Of a DNA stretch of 64,000 nt, positions 10,848-21,279 are shown one piece after another. The notes under the pieces were generated by a model that made no database searches, was not told the DNA's origin, and was given only the letters and a program-made list of their open reading frames with translations. Numbering within the stretch: position 1 is the first letter of the stretch; each line of letters opens with the position of its first letter. Source of the DNA: Medakamo hakoo. Its lineage: Eukaryota > Chlorophyta > Trebouxiophyceae > Coccomyxaceae. The DNA is taken from the NCBI GenBank assembly GCA_026636295.1, contig CP089462.1, positions 248,001 through 312,000 on the forward strand. Reading direction: 5' to 3'. Position numbers and translations under genes: made by a program.

Positions 10848-12787
10848 TCCCCGCCCCACAGCGCCTTGTCCTCCTCCGGCTCCTTCAACGCCGGCGGCCT
10901 GGCCTCCCGCCCGGCCGGCGGCCTGGTCCCATCCTCCTGCTACGTTACCCCACACCGTGGCACGCGGTCGCGGGCGTCGGGCGGTGGCATGGCGCCCAGC
11001 GTCATCCCGTCCGGTAAGATACGGCGGGGGCGGACGGTGGGGGAGAGGAGGCGGCCTCGGGGTTCAACCACACAGCTCACACGCGCGCCCCTCCCACCCT
11101 CAACAGGCCCGCGCCGCCCCGGCCAGGGCGTGGAAGACGAGCAGCAGGGCGTCGTGTCTGCCCAAGTCGCGCGGGACGGGTAAGCACGGCGCGGCCGTGA
11201 AGGCGTCGCCTGTCCATCCGACCACGCACACAAAAAAGCACCGTCACGCCCCTTTACCCCCCACCTCAAACCAACAGCGTCGTCATCCTGCGCATCACCC
11301 TCCTGGCCGCCGGCTTCATCATCGGCCCCTCCGGCTCGTCCGTCCGCGAAATCTGCCGGTCCACCGGCGCGGACGTCCGCTCCTGGACCGAACAAGCCGC
11401 GGGCCCGACCGACCGCCCGCTGCGCGCCTTCACCGTCGGCGGCTCGCCCCAGCGCGTCGCGTCCGCGCTGGCCATCATGCTGTCCGCCGTCGACCGGTAC
11501 GTCGCCCTGACCAACGGCTCGCACGCCGGCCAGGCCGTGCCCCGCGCCCAGGAAGTCGGTGGCATTGTCTTCGCCTACCAACCGCCGCCGCGCGCGGTCG
11601 TGCCGCACGCCGCCGCGCTCAAGGGCAACGGCGGCGGCGGTGGTGGCGGTGGCGGGTACGACTTTGGCGGCGTCAACGGCGGGCGGGGCTGGTCGGGTGG
11701 GGGCGCCGGCCGCGAAAACCTGGCGCCGTCCCCGCCGCCGCGCCCGCCGCCCGCGCCCGCCGCGCCCTTTGTCCCCGCCGCCGCCGCCGCCGTTCCGCCC
11801 GCCGCGTCGGGCCTGCTGGCCGACCTGGTGGCGACGCTGCAAGCGCACCGGGCTGATGCGCGTGGCGCCCGCGGCGGTAGCGGCGGCGGCGGCGAGTGGG
11901 CGGAGGCCGCCGAGTATGAGGGCGGCGGCGGGCAGTGGGCCGCGCCGCCTCAGGCGCCGCCGCCGCCGCCGCCGCCGCCCGGCTTTGGCCGCGCCGGCTC
12001 CTCGCCAGCGGCGCTGCCCTTGCGCTCCCCTCCCCCAGCGACGGAGACGCCGGCCTGGGCCGCGCGCGGCGCGCCCGCCGCCGCCGCCCGCGCCGTCGCG
12101 GCCGCCCGCCCGGGCGGCGAGGGCGGCGGCGGCTACGGTGGCTGGCACTCTCCCACCGGCGCGTGCTGGGAGGCCCTGGCGGCCTTAGCGTCCGGCGTGC
12201 CAGACGGGCCCAGTCCGGTTGGTCCCCTGGACGCCGGCCGCGGTGAAGGCGCCTGGCCGTCCGCGTCGACGGGCTCGACGGCGACGCCGGCGGACTATTC
12301 CGGCGGCGGCGGCGGCGGCGGTGAGTGGGCGCCGGCCTCCGTCAACAGCGGCGGCTCCAGCTACGGCACCGCCCTGTCGTTCAACAGCCCGGCCGGCGGC
12401 GGCGGGCGCAGCGCCGACGACACGACCGCCACCGACCTTGCGGCCGCCCTGCAGGGCTTGGAGGGCTTGGACCTGGCTTCGACCGCCTCGCCGTCCACCG
12501 CCGGCTCGGCCTGGGCGCCCGGCCCTGGCGCGGCCGCGACGGGTGGCCGCACGGCGCCTGCCCGCCCGTCCCCGCTGCGCGCGGCGGCGTACGCGGACGC
12601 GATGCGCGGCGGGGGTGCGGTGCAGCCGCCACCCCCACCGCCGCCACCTCTGGCCCAAGCCGCCGCCGCCGCCGGCGCGCGCCTGGGCCCGCCGACGCCC
12701 GCGCCACAGCGCGCCGCGCGCGCCGCGTCTGCCCCACCCGTCGGTGGCGCGGGCGTTGAGGGCAGCACGCACTGGCCGGCCGTTTGA
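10352..12787 (+). CDS. KH-domain RNA-binding protein, low-complexity tail
   Basis: Four exons (10352-10581, 10730-11013, 11107-11179, 11278-12787) give 698 residues. One KH domain spans residues about 196-270: ILRITLLAAGFIIGPSGSSV with the RNA-contacting GxxG loop as GPSG at 212-215, then REICRSTGADVRSW and a final helix VASALAIMLSAVDRY. This type binds short single-stranded RNA and is common in splicing and mRNA-stability regulators. Everything else is low complexity: Ala-rich and Gly-rich tracts before the domain and more than 400 residues of Gly/Ala/Pro-rich sequence after it, with poly-Gly and poly-Pro runs coded by GGC and CCG repeats. Such tails often drive condensation, but that is inference. 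With one KH domain and no other recognisable part, targets cannot be guessed. Confidence 0.78.
10691..10709. repeat. (CT)n microsatellite in intron 1 of the KH gene
   Basis: A run of CT dinucleotides lies in the first intron shortly before its 3' splice site and probably doubles as the polypyrimidine tract. Confidence 0.7.
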
Positions 12788-13042
12788 AGTTTGTTTGCGT
12801 CCGCACCTTTGACTGGCGTTTATACCGTTTTTTTCCGTGGCCCTGTCCGTTGCGGGAGAAGAAAAGCAAAAAAAAAACAACCCTGCCTTCCACCCCTTTC
12901 GTGGTTTTCTTGTCCATCCCCTCTTGCCTTGAGTTTCCCCCGTGTTTTGCGTTCCCCTTTTTTTTAAATTTATGCTTTAAAAGTGTGTGTCTGTGTGCGT
13001 GTGTGTTTCATTTTAATGGCCATCATGGCCAGCGGTGGGAGA

Positions 13043-13074
<32 letters not shown>

Positions 13075-13298
13075 GTGAGTGAAGAGTGCCTTGCCCTGCC
13101 TGGATGAGAGAGACGCGTCGAGCGCGCTGCCCCCTCACAACCACGACAGAAAAACCGCGTGCGCCGCCTCACCCAGGCGTCGTGCGCGCTGCCGGCTCCG
13201 CGCGCTCGCTCACGCACACCCCCCAACCCCGCAGCCATGCTTCCGTAAGGCCTCTAGCGCCGTGGAATTTAGCGCCGAAAACTCCAGCGCTCCGTCCA
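12788..13298. other. Intergenic region with T-rich stretch and GT repeat
   Basis: This 511-bp gap between two plus-strand genes is clearly less GC-rich than its surroundings, with T and A runs around 12820-12990, then a GT repeat and a CA/CG-rich leader before ATG 13299. I see no gene. In-frame codons upstream of 13299 remain open to a GTG at 13086 and include an ATG at 13104, so the next protein could be longer at its N-terminus. Confidence 0.4.
13043..13069. repeat. (GT)n microsatellite
   Basis: About thirteen uninterrupted GT units lie in the gap between the KH gene and the BEACH gene. Confidence 0.85.
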
Positions 13299-16200
13299 AT
13301 GCCTCCGCCCCCACTCACGCCTTGCGACCGCGCCAGCGGCGTGTCAGGCCTACGCGCCGCCATCTCCGCCGACTTTCTCGAGGCCGTGACCTGGTGTTAT
13401 GGTGAGTCAGGCGGCGGGGAGGAGGCGGGAACGCTGCGTGCGGGCGTATTGCGCTACGAAAACACCCCATGCATTCTTCAACCTCTCCACCACCGTCCAC
13501 ACACAGCCCTGCCTGGCGTTGATTTCGCGCACGCGGCCGGCGCCGTCGTCTCCACGCCACCGTCCTGGGGCTTAGCTCCAGACGACGGCGGCCTGGTCGT
13601 GCTGCATTTGCTGCCGCCGGGCGAGGCAGACCCGGCCGCCGTGCTTGCGAACCTCGGCCTTTTACCTCCAGGCACGACCGACCTGCCGCCCTATGCCAAC
13701 CCCGGCTCGCCTCCACCGCCCATCTCGACGGGCGACGCCCTCCCGCCCGTCCTGGGCCTCGAACCGCTGTTAACAGCGCTCACCGTCCCGGCATCGGGCC
13801 GGTCCTGGCTGATGCGCCGCCGGGCCCGGCGCACGCTCGGCGACGCGCTCCGCTTTGGCTCGGCCGGCGACCTCCCGTTTTTCGCGCCCGGCCCGGCCCG
13901 CCTGCTCCTGTGGCAGGTGGCGGCCGGGGTGGAGACCGCTCAAGCGGCGGGCCTGTCCCTGCCCACCATCACGCCCGACGATGTGCTCCTCGGGGACGGG
14001 TGCGTGCGCGCGACGCTGTCCCCGGCCGCGCTGTTCAGGCGACCGCCCTCCCCCTCCAGTCCACCTTCACACTTGGCCGGCGGCGCGGACGCGGCCCGGG
14101 ACGCGTGGGTCACCGGCTCCATCTCCACGCTTGAATACCTGCTGCGCTTGCAAGCCTTGGCCGGGAGGAGGTGGGGCGACCCGCGGTCTCACCCGTTTTT
14201 ACCGTGGGTGTGGGCGGATGTGGAGCACCCACCACCCGCTGCCGCCTGGCGCGACTTCACCCGCACCCGCTGGCGCCTGGCCAAAGGCGACGCCCAGCTG
14301 GACGCGTCGTATGATGCCGCCGCGTGCCCGGCCGACGCCCACCACGTCCCCGCCGCGTCCCCCCTGGGCGAGCTGGGGTACTGCGTCGCGCTGGCCAGGG
14401 CGCTGCCCAAGCCCCTCCTCACCTCGCGCGTGCGCCGCGGGTGGCAGCCGGGCGAGTACCCCGCCACGCTCGCCCGCCTGGCGGCCTGGACGGCGGACGA
14501 AGCGGTGGCGGAGCTATTTTGTGGGGAGGCGGCCAAAGTGTTTGCGTCCGTCCACCCGGACCTGCCGGACCTGGCGGTGCCGGCCTGGGCGGCGGGCGAC
14601 CCGGCGGCATTTGTGTCTGCGCACCGGGCGGCTCTGGAATCCGACGCCGTCGCGGCCGCCCTGCCCGCCTGGATCGACCTGACCTTTGGTGTAGCGTTGA
14701 CCGGACCCGCCGCCATCGCGGCCAAAAACACGGCGCCTCCCCGCCCCGCAGGCGGCGCCCTGCCGGGCGTGGGGCGGTGCCAACTGTTTTTGACTCCACA
14801 CCCGGCGAGGGTGAAGGCATGGACGGGCGGCGGCGCTGCTTCCACGCCACCCATCCCGGCCTGGGATGACGGCCTGGTGACCGACACGCCAGGCGGCCTG
14901 CCCGCCCTGGGCCGCCTGGCCGTCCAGGTTTTCACCGGCCGGGTGGCGGGGCTGTCGCCAGGTGATGGGCCCGCCTGGGCCGCGGCCGCGGCCCGCCTGG
15001 CCGACCCGGCCGCGTCCGCCTTTGCGGCCGCCTGCCTCGCCAGCACTTTAGAGGATGTACCCTCGCACCCTCTCTTCACGCCTGCTGTCAAGGCGGCCGC
15101 CACCGCCTTGCTCCAGCAGGCAGACGCGGAGGCGGCTGCCCGCGCAGCCGGCGCGGGCGCGGGCGTCGCGGCGGCTGCCGGCCTGGCCGCCGCGGCCGGC
15201 GGCCGGGCCGCCGCCCTGACCCGCCGCGGCACGCCACCCGATGCGTGGAGCCTTGCGCTCCCGGCCCTGCTCGCCGCCCTGGGCCGGGCCTTCGCCGGCC
15301 AGGCGCACGCGCGGTGTTCGTCCACCGCGACGGCGGGCGCCAACGCCGCGGCCGCCGCGCTCGGTGTCCTGTTGGGGCGGGCGCCCTGGGGCCTGGTGTC
15401 TGGCGAGGCGGTCCCAGCCGTCGGCCGGCTGCTTGCCACCGGGTCGGCCGTCGTGGCAGCGGGCGGTGGCGGGGCTGCCGCCACACCCACCGCTGCCGCC
15501 ACCGACGGCGAGGGGGTGGCCGACCCCCCGCCACCCCCTGTCGACCGTGCGCCCACCATGCTCGCCGCCCTGCTCTCCCGCCCCGCCATTGCCGCCGTCC
15601 TGGGCAGTGGGGGCCCGCCGCCCTACCTGTCCCACGTCCACGCGGCTGTGCTGGACTGCTTGCTGGGCGGCGGCGGCGGCGGCGGCGGGAAGAGTGGAGG
15701 CGGTGAGGGCGGAGAGACTGACGTCCCGTCCGCTGCGGCAGCCGCCCTGGGCGAGGCCGCGTCCCTCCTGCCGCTGCCCATCACGTTGGAGTGGGTGGTG
15801 CGGCCTCTACTGCTGGCGCTGGGAACGGGCCCGTCCGCGGCGGCCGCCCTGGGCGCGGTCGGCCGGGGGGTCGGCGGGACCGCCACGGCCCGCCACCTGC
15901 TCCCACCCCTCACCTCCATGGTCGCGACCCGCCTGCCGCGCAGCAACAAAGCCGCACAGCCGCCGCCTCCTGCGTCTGCCTGTCCACCGGGCGCGGGCGC
16001 TGTGGCTGCTCTGTCGGCTTTGCTGCCGGCCCTGACGCCCGCGGGCGCAGCTGCGATGGTTGCCCCGCGCAGGTCGCCCGACGGCCGCCTGGCGCCCGCT
16101 CGCCTGCTCGGCCCCCTGTTGGAGCCGGACGCGTACGTGCCGCTGGACCCGGCCGCCCGCGTGCGCCTGGCCGAGCTGCTGGTGGCGGCCGCGGACGCGG

Positions 16201-18170
16201 GCGGAGCGGACGCCGGGAGTGTGGGCACGTCGCCCTTTGCCCGCGACCTGCTGCCGCAGCTCCTGCCGCTGTTCCGGGCGGCGCCGGCCGCTCGGACGGC
16301 GTGGGGCGGGCAGTGCGACGCCTCGGCGTGTGCCGGGTGTGACGGCAATGGTGCGGGCCTGGCGTCCCGCCTGGCGGAGGCCATGGCTGGCGGCCTGGGT
16401 GGAGCTGGCGCGCCCCAGGCTCCACCCACCATGCTGCCCGCCCGCTCGCCGCCCTCCTCCTGCCCGGGGTACTGGCGCCTGGCGCACGCCCTGTACTCTG
16501 CGGCAGTCACCCGCGTCGGCGCCGCCGCCCTGCGCACACTGGTCCCCGGCTGGGTGGGCCTGGAGGAAGGGATGGCCGCCGCCGTGAGTGGGTGGCGGCC
16601 GCCGCGCGCCGAGCCGCCCACGCCGTCCGACACGGCCCTGGCCGCGGCCCTTGCGCGCACCGCGGACAAGCTGTGTGCTCGGCGACCCACTGCCGACGCT
16701 GAAGCGCCGGACGCCACAGCCAGTGTCGATGCCGCGGCGGCAGAGGCAGAGGCCGACTCGCGCGCCGCGGCCCTGTTGAGTGGTGCGGGTTGGTCGCTGC
16801 CCGCAGCGCCAGCGCTGGAAAGCGCGGACGCTTCGCCAGCCGTCTCGGCTGAACGCACTGGCTCCCGCGAATCCAAAGACACCCTGCCCGACACCCGGTG
16901 GGAGTGGCTGCCGCCCGGCGTCGCGCCACCGGCACCCGACGGCGGCGGCGGCGGCGGGTGGGGCAGTCCGGCCCTGTGGTCGGGCCGGCCGCCGCCGCGC
17001 GCCGCGGCCGCCCTGCTGGGCCTGCCCTCCCTGCCGCCCGGCACCGCCCTGTCTCCACCGGCCTGGGCAGTCCAAGCCCGGCCACTGCACGCCTGGCGCG
17101 CGCACCGGGACCGCCTGCGCGCGGTGGCGGTGGACGACGGGGAGAGAGTCGTCGTCACGGCGGGCAAGGCCGGGCCGCGGCGCGGTGGTGACAGCGGCGC
17201 TAAAACCACGGCCACCGCCGCCACCGCGCGTGGTGACACGGCGCGTGTGTGGACGCTGGCCGATGGCCGCGCCGGCGGCGAATTCGCCGGCCACGTCGCC
17301 CGTGTCAGGGCCCTGGCCCTGACGGCCGGGCCCGACCCGGCGGCCGCGTCGCTGGACGAGAGTGGGCGGCTGTGCGTGTGGGCGACGGCCGCGCCGGCTG
17401 AGGCTGGGAAGACCTGGCTTGTGCCGCCGCCTGGGACGGGTGGTGGCGGTGGCGTCCTTGTTGTGGAGGCTGGTGGGACGCCGCCGCCTCCCGCGGCGGC
17501 TGGAGGGTGGCGCGCAGTCGCCCGGTGCGGCGACGGAGGGCTGGGCGGCGCCTGCCTGGTCGCGGGCACGGCCGGCGGCGGCCTGGCCTGGCTGGACGCG
17601 GCGGCGCAGGCCGTGCTGCTGTCCTCGCCCGTCAAGCTGTGGTCCGATGCCGGCGCCGCCACCGCCCTGCACGCGCCCGCGGACGGGCGCGCGGTGGCCG
17701 CCGGCTCGTCCACCGGGCGGGCGGCCCTCGTGGACGGCCGGGTCGCCGGCGGCGGCGCCGTCACCGCGTCCTGGACGGCGCACCCGTCGTCCGCCGCCAT
17801 CACGGCCGTGCTGTCGTGCCCGTCCACCTCCCAGGTCGTCACGGCGGGCGCGGACCGGGTCGTGCGTGTGTGGGATGTGAGGGCCGCGAGCTCGTCGTCG
17901 GCGCACGCGCCGCCGCTGCTCCACGCCTGGGCACCGCTGAAAGCGCCCGTCTCCGGCCTTGTGTCGGCGCCTGGCGGCTCCGCCTTGGCCCACACCGGCT
18001 CCGCCCTGGCCGCCCTGCCCCTGTCCACGCCTCCACAATCCTGGCCTGCCGCCCTACCCACCGTGCGCGCGGCCCCGCCACGCACGGCCGTCGCGGGCGC
18101 CGCGCTCCTGCCCTGGTCCCGCCTGCTAGTCCTGGGCGTGGACGACGGCCACATCCTGGTGTGCAAGTAG
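13299..18170 (+). CDS. GFS12: GFS12-like protein: pseudokinase-like region, BEACH domain, WD40 repeats
   Basis: Two exons (13299-13401 and 13507-18170) give 1588 residues. The order of parts matches plant GFS12, a BEACH protein that acts with other BEACH proteins in vacuolar trafficking and endosomal homeostasis. Residues about 110-200 look like a degenerate protein-kinase fold (LWQVAAGVETAQ, TITPDDVLLGDG, with no catalytic HRD or DFG triads). The BEACH domain follows at about 240-470: STLEYLLRL, AGRRWGDPRSHPFLPWVW, WRLAKGDAQLD, FASVHPDLPDLAVPAWA and WIDLTFG. A long Ala-rich HEAT-like middle leads to about five WD40 repeats from residue 1229 to the end (AWRAHRDRLRAVAV, TARVWTLADG, ADRVVRVWDV). 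ATG 13299 was chosen as the start nearest the conserved part; an earlier in-frame ATG at 13104 is possible. Confidence 0.85.
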   Translation: MPPPPLTPCDRASGVSGLRAAISADFLEAVTWCYGESGGGEEAGTLRAGVLRYENTPCILQPLHHRPHTALPGVDFAHAAGAVVSTPPSWGLAPDDGGLVVLHLLPPGEADPAAVLANLGLLPPGTTDLPPYANPGSPPPPISTGDALPPVLGLEPLLTALTVPASGRSWLMRRRARRTLGDALRFGSAGDLPFFAPGPARLLLWQVAAGVETAQAAGLSLPTITPDDVLLGDGCVRATLSPAALFRRPPSPSSPPSHLAGGADAARDAWVTGSISTLEYLLRLQALAGRRWGDPRSHPFLPWVWADVEHPPPAAAWRDFTRTRWRLAKGDAQLDASYDAAACPADAHHVPAASPLGELGYCVALARALPKPLLTSRVRRGWQPGEYPATLARLAAWTADEAVAELFCGEAAKVFASVHPDLPDLAVPAWAAGDPAAFVSAHRAALESDAVAAALPAWIDLTFGVALTGPAAIAAKNTAPPRPAGGALPGVGRCQLFLTPHPARVKAWTGGGAASTPPIPAWDDGLVTDTPGGLPALGRLAVQVFTGRVAGLSPGDGPAWAAAAARLADPAASAFAAACLASTLEDVPSHPLFTPAVKAAATALLQQADAEAAARAAGAGAGVAAAAGLAAAAGGRAAALTRRGTPPDAWSLALPALLAALGRAFAGQAHARCSSTATAGANAAAAALGVLLGRAPWGLVSGEAVPAVGRLLATGSAVVAAGGGGAAATPTAAATDGEGVADPPPPPVDRAPTMLAALLSRPAIAAVLGSGGPPPYLSHVHAAVLDCLLGGGGGGGGKSGGGEGGETDVPSAAAAALGEAASLLPLPITLEWVVRPLLLALGTGPSAAAALGAVGRGVGGTATARHLLPPLTSMVATRLPRSNKAAQPPPPASACPPGAGAVAALSALLPALTPAGAAAMVAPRRSPDGRLAPARLLGPLLEPDAYVPLDPAARVRLAELLVAAADAGGADAGSVGTSPFARDLLPQLLPLFRAAPAARTAWGGQCDASACAGCDGNGAGLASRLAEAMAGGLGGAGAPQAPPTMLPARSPPSSCPGYWRLAHALYSAAVTRVGAAALRTLVPGWVGLEEGMAAAVSGWRPPRAEPPTPSDTALAAALARTADKLCARRPTADAEAPDATASVDAAAAEAEADSRAAALLSGAGWSLPAAPALESADASPAVSAERTGSRESKDTLPDTRWEWLPPGVAPPAPDGGGGGGWGSPALWSGRPPPRAAAALLGLPSLPPGTALSPPAWAVQARPLHAWRAHRDRLRAVAVDDGERVVVTAGKAGPRRGGDSGAKTTATAATARGDTARVWTLADGRAGGEFAGHVARVRALALTAGPDPAAASLDESGRLCVWATAAPAEAGKTWLVPPPGTGGGGGVLVVEAGGTPPPPAAAGGWRAVARCGDGGLGGACLVAGTAGGGLAWLDAAAQAVLLSSPVKLWSDAGAATALHAPADGRAVAAGSSTGRAALVDGRVAGGGAVTASWTAHPSSAAITAVLSCPSTSQVVTAGADRVVRVWDVRAASSSSAHAPPLLHAWAPLKAPVSGLVSAPGGSALAHTGSALAALPLSTPPQSWPAALPTVRAAPPRTAVAGAALLPWSRLLVLGVDDGHILVCK

Positions 18171-18264
18171 AGAGAGGAATGTTGTCAAAAACAGAAACAG
18201 GAAAAGCATGATACACGCACATACACACTAGTGAAGAAACCCTTGTCTTTCTAAACGCCGCCCC

Positions 18265-21200
18265 CTAACCCGCCCCTCCACTTCCACCACCGCGCCGCGT
18301 CGGCAAGTCAAACAGAAACTTGATGTCCTCCGTCGTCAGGCCGCCGCGCGCCCGCGCGGCGCCCGCGCCAGGCCCGCCTGCACCCTGCGCGCCCAGCGCG
18401 TCCGCGACCAACGCCCGCTTCCGTTCCTGCAGGCGCAGCACCAGCAGCTCCATGCTCGCGTCCGCGATGAAGCGCGTGACCGTCACCGGCCGCGTCTGGC
18501 CCAGGCGGTGCGCCCGGTCGGCGGCCTGGTCCTCCACGGCGGGCGCCCACCACGGGTCGACGATCAGGACGTGGTTGGCGGACGTCAGGTTCAGGCCCAG
18601 CGCCGCGGCCTTGATGGACATGGTGATGACATCAAACCCGGAGGCCCAGTCCTGGAACGACTCGACGGCCGCCGCGCGCGCGGCCGTCGCCATGGTGCCG
18701 TCCACGCGGACTGAGGGAATCTTGCGCAGGGCCAGGCCGGCGTCGATGAGGTCCAGCGCGGACGTCCACTGCGAGAAAACGATGGCCTTGTCCGGCTTGA
18801 TGTCCGGGGCGTCCACGGCTTGGGACGCGCGCGCGTTGCGGGCGTGCAGCGCGGCCAGCATCGCCCACACCGCGTCCAGCTTGGAGGACGACAGGGCGGC
18901 TGCGCCCGCCGTGGTGGGCAGGGTCCAGGGGACGGCCGCGCGCGTGCCGGCGGTGGCCGCGCTGGACAAGGCGGCGGCCGCGGCGGATGCGGCGGCGGGG
19001 GCGGGGAGCAGACGCGGCTGGCCCGGGCCGCCGCCACCACCACCATCATCGCACGCCGCCCGCAGCGCGTCCTCGCCGTACACGGCCGCCAGTGGCACGC
19101 CGCACGCAATGCACGGCCCACCAGGCGGTTTCTTGTCGTCCTCGTCTCCCGCCGCCGCCGCCGCCGCGTCGTCGTCCACCACGCCCAAGCGAAAGCGCAG
19201 GCCCGCGCACTGGCGGCAGTACGCGTGGCCGCACACAGCGATGACCGGCCCCTCAGGCACGTCGCCGCAGACGGGGCAGACGGCCACGCCGTCGTCCAGG
19301 GCGGCGAGGAGCTGGGCGCGCAGTGGTGGGGCTAGCCGGGCGGCGGCGGCGGCTTCACCCGGCGGGACGGGCGGCGGGCCGCGCAGGGCAGCGCCGCCGC
19401 CGCCGCCCGGGAGCGCGGGCGCGGCGGCCGCGAGCACGCGCGCGGCGCCGCCCCGCACGGCCAGCGCCGGGTGGTCGCACACCTGGCGCAGGCGCAGCAG
19501 CTGGCACAGCGCCCGTACCATGCCGCCCTTCGAGTCCAGGACGCCCGCCACCAGCTGGGCGCGCGCGTCGGACTTCATGGCGTCGTACGTGGCGCGTTCG
19601 GCGGGGGACAGCGTGACCAGGTGAGTGCGGGTCGTGCGCGGCGGCAGGCCTGGCGGGTGGGGGGGCGCGGCGGGCCGGGTCGGAGCGTGCCCGGCCCGGC
19701 CGCCGGGCGAGGCTTCCCCGCCTTCAGCGCCGCCACTCCCAGGCCTGGTGGCGGGCGCAGCCATCAGCCCAGCAGACTCCTTGGTGCGGCGCAGCGTCAC
19801 GGCGGCGAGGGCGACCCGCAACCGCGCGAGGGCCGCGGGCTGCCCCGCTTCCACCGGGTCCTCGATCAGAGATTTGAAGGGCCCGCGCCGGACGTACGGC
19901 TCGTACCGCAAAAACCGCCACAGACCAAACAGGTCGGCCACCCGGTTGTGGATGGGCGTGCCGGACGCGACCCACCGGGCCCGGGCGACGAGCGCGGTGC
20001 ACGCGCGCGCGGCGGCCGTGCGCACGTTGCGGATGGCGTGGCCCTCGTCTAGGATGACGCGCGCCCAGGCGACGCGGAAGAGCGGGCCGGCGGTGGGTGG
20101 GGGCGGGCCGGGCGGGCCGTCCAGGTCCTTGTCGGGCGTGTTGGCGCGCGTGCGCTTGGGCGGCGGCGGCGAGGTCCCGGCCCGGCCGCGCAGCGGCGGT
20201 GGTGCGGGGCTGGGCGAGCGAGACGGCGGGCCGCCGCCTTCACCCTCCTCGCCGCCGCCCACCTCGCCCGCGCCTTCCTCCCAGTCCGCGGACCCAGCAC
20301 GACTGGTGCCAGCCGAGCTCGTCCCCATCTTGAATTCGGACGCGACGACGCCGTAGGTGGTCAGGACGAGGCCGGCGGCGGCGAGGGAGGAGGGCGACCC
20401 GCTGCGGTTGGAGCCGTGGTAGGTGACAACCTCGCCGCCCGCGACCTGGCCCAGGCCGGGCGCTTTGGTCGCGATTTCTTGGCCCCACTGTTTTAAAATA
20501 GATGTCACACAGACGACGAGCGTGCCGCCGACGGGGCGGCCCCCGCGCGCGGCTTGGGCGGCGGCGCCGTCCCAGGCGCCCGGCGGCGCGCGCGGCGCGG
20601 ACGCGACCAGGGCCAGGGCTTCGACGGTCTTGCCCAGCCCCTGTTCGTCGGCCAGGATGCCGCCGCAGGGCGCGGCGCCCTCCCGTTCCCGGGCCAGCAT
20701 CCAGGCCAGGGCAGTGCGCTGGTGCGGCATGAGCGCGACGGACAGGGAGCCGGGCGGCGGGTCTGCGCCCGCGGCGGCGGCTTGGGCGGCGGGGCCGGAC
20801 GCCAGGCCGTCCAGGGCCGCAACCAGCGCGGCCTTGGCTTCCTCAGGGGACACATGGGCGGCCGCGGCGGCGGCAGCCTCAGCCGCACCGGCGGCGCCGG
20901 CGGCCGTGGCTTGTAAGGACGCGGGGAGGCGACGCGAGCGCGCAGGTGGAGGCTGTTGGGAGGATGGACCAGCAGCGGCGGCGACGCCGTCAAAGGGGGC
21001 GCGGACGGGCGCGGCGAAGGCAGCACCTAGACCTGCGCCTGGTACGTGCGAGGCCGGCGGCGGGGGCGGCGGCGGCGGGCCCGCCCGGGCGGCGAGGGCG
21101 GCGCCGAGCAGGTTGGCCGCTGGAGGCGGAGGTGCGGGCACGGCCACGCCCGTGAGCAGGTGCGAAGGCGGCGGCGGCAGGGCGGCAGGCGGCGGCGCCT

Positions 21201-21279
21201 CGGGCGCGGCATTGCCTGACGCCTGGGTCATGAGGCGGTCGTTTTCGAGCCGGCCCGACGGGCCGGGCGGGTCCGCCAT
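18265..21279 (-). CDS. SNF2-family ATPase with embedded RING finger (Rad5/Rad16/HLTF type)
   Basis: This single-exon gene codes for 1004 residues. The SNF2 N-terminal lobe has the Walker A motif GGILADEQGLGKT near residue 208, the VVTYHG and LVLTTYG motifs, and a DEGH Walker B box (RVILDEGHAIRN) near 411. A RING finger lies between the lobes at about 666-730: CPVCGDVPEGP, CGHAYCRQC and CIACGVPL. The C-terminal lobe at about 830-953 has IVFSQWTSALDLID, VITMSIKAAALGLNLT and DRAHRLGQTRPVTVTRF. This layout, with RING inside the helicase, marks the Rad5-16 group, which couples DNA translocation to ubiquitin ligation in damage tolerance, repair or chromatin work. No HIRAN domain is seen, so it is closer to Rad16 or plant CHR27/28 than to HLTF/Rad5 proper. 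The first 190 residues are low complexity. It starts head-to-head with the ECH2-like gene. Confidence 0.93.
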   Translation of the reverse strand: MADPPGPSGRLENDRLMTQASGNAAPEAPPPAALPPPPSHLLTGVAVPAPPPPAANLLGAALAARAGPPPPPPPPASHVPGAGLGAAFAAPVRAPFDGVAAAAGPSSQQPPPARSRRLPASLQATAAGAAGAAEAAAAAAAHVSPEEAKAALVAALDGLASGPAAQAAAAGADPPPGSLSVALMPHQRTALAWMLAREREGAAPCGGILADEQGLGKTVEALALVASAPRAPPGAWDGAAAQAARGGRPVGGTLVVCVTSILKQWGQEIATKAPGLGQVAGGEVVTYHGSNRSGSPSSLAAAGLVLTTYGVVASEFKMGTSSAGTSRAGSADWEEGAGEVGGGEEGEGGGPPSRSPSPAPPPLRGRAGTSPPPPKRTRANTPDKDLDGPPGPPPPTAGPLFRVAWARVILDEGHAIRNVRTAAARACTALVARARWVASGTPIHNRVADLFGLWRFLRYEPYVRRGPFKSLIEDPVEAGQPAALARLRVALAAVTLRRTKESAGLMAAPATRPGSGGAEGGEASPGGRAGHAPTRPAAPPHPPGLPPRTTRTHLVTLSPAERATYDAMKSDARAQLVAGVLDSKGGMVRALCQLLRLRQVCDHPALAVRGGAARVLAAAAPALPGGGGGAALRGPPPVPPGEAAAAARLAPPLRAQLLAALDDGVAVCPVCGDVPEGPVIAVCGHAYCRQCAGLRFRLGVVDDDAAAAAAGDEDDKKPPGGPCIACGVPLAAVYGEDALRAACDDGGGGGGPGQPRLLPAPAAASAAAAALSSAATAGTRAAVPWTLPTTAGAAALSSSKLDAVWAMLAALHARNARASQAVDAPDIKPDKAIVFSQWTSALDLIDAGLALRKIPSVRVDGTMATAARAAAVESFQDWASGFDVITMSIKAAALGLNLTSANHVLIVDPWWAPAVEDQAADRAHRLGQTRPVTVTRFIADASMELLVLRLQERKRALVADALGAQGAGGPGAGAARARGGLTTEDIKFLFDLPTRRGGGSGGAG

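Noticed and set aside
15623-18166. Long antisense frame under the BEACH gene
   Set aside because: It mirrors the third-position bias of the sense gene, has no recognisable motif, and the sense strand encodes a clear GFS12-like protein.
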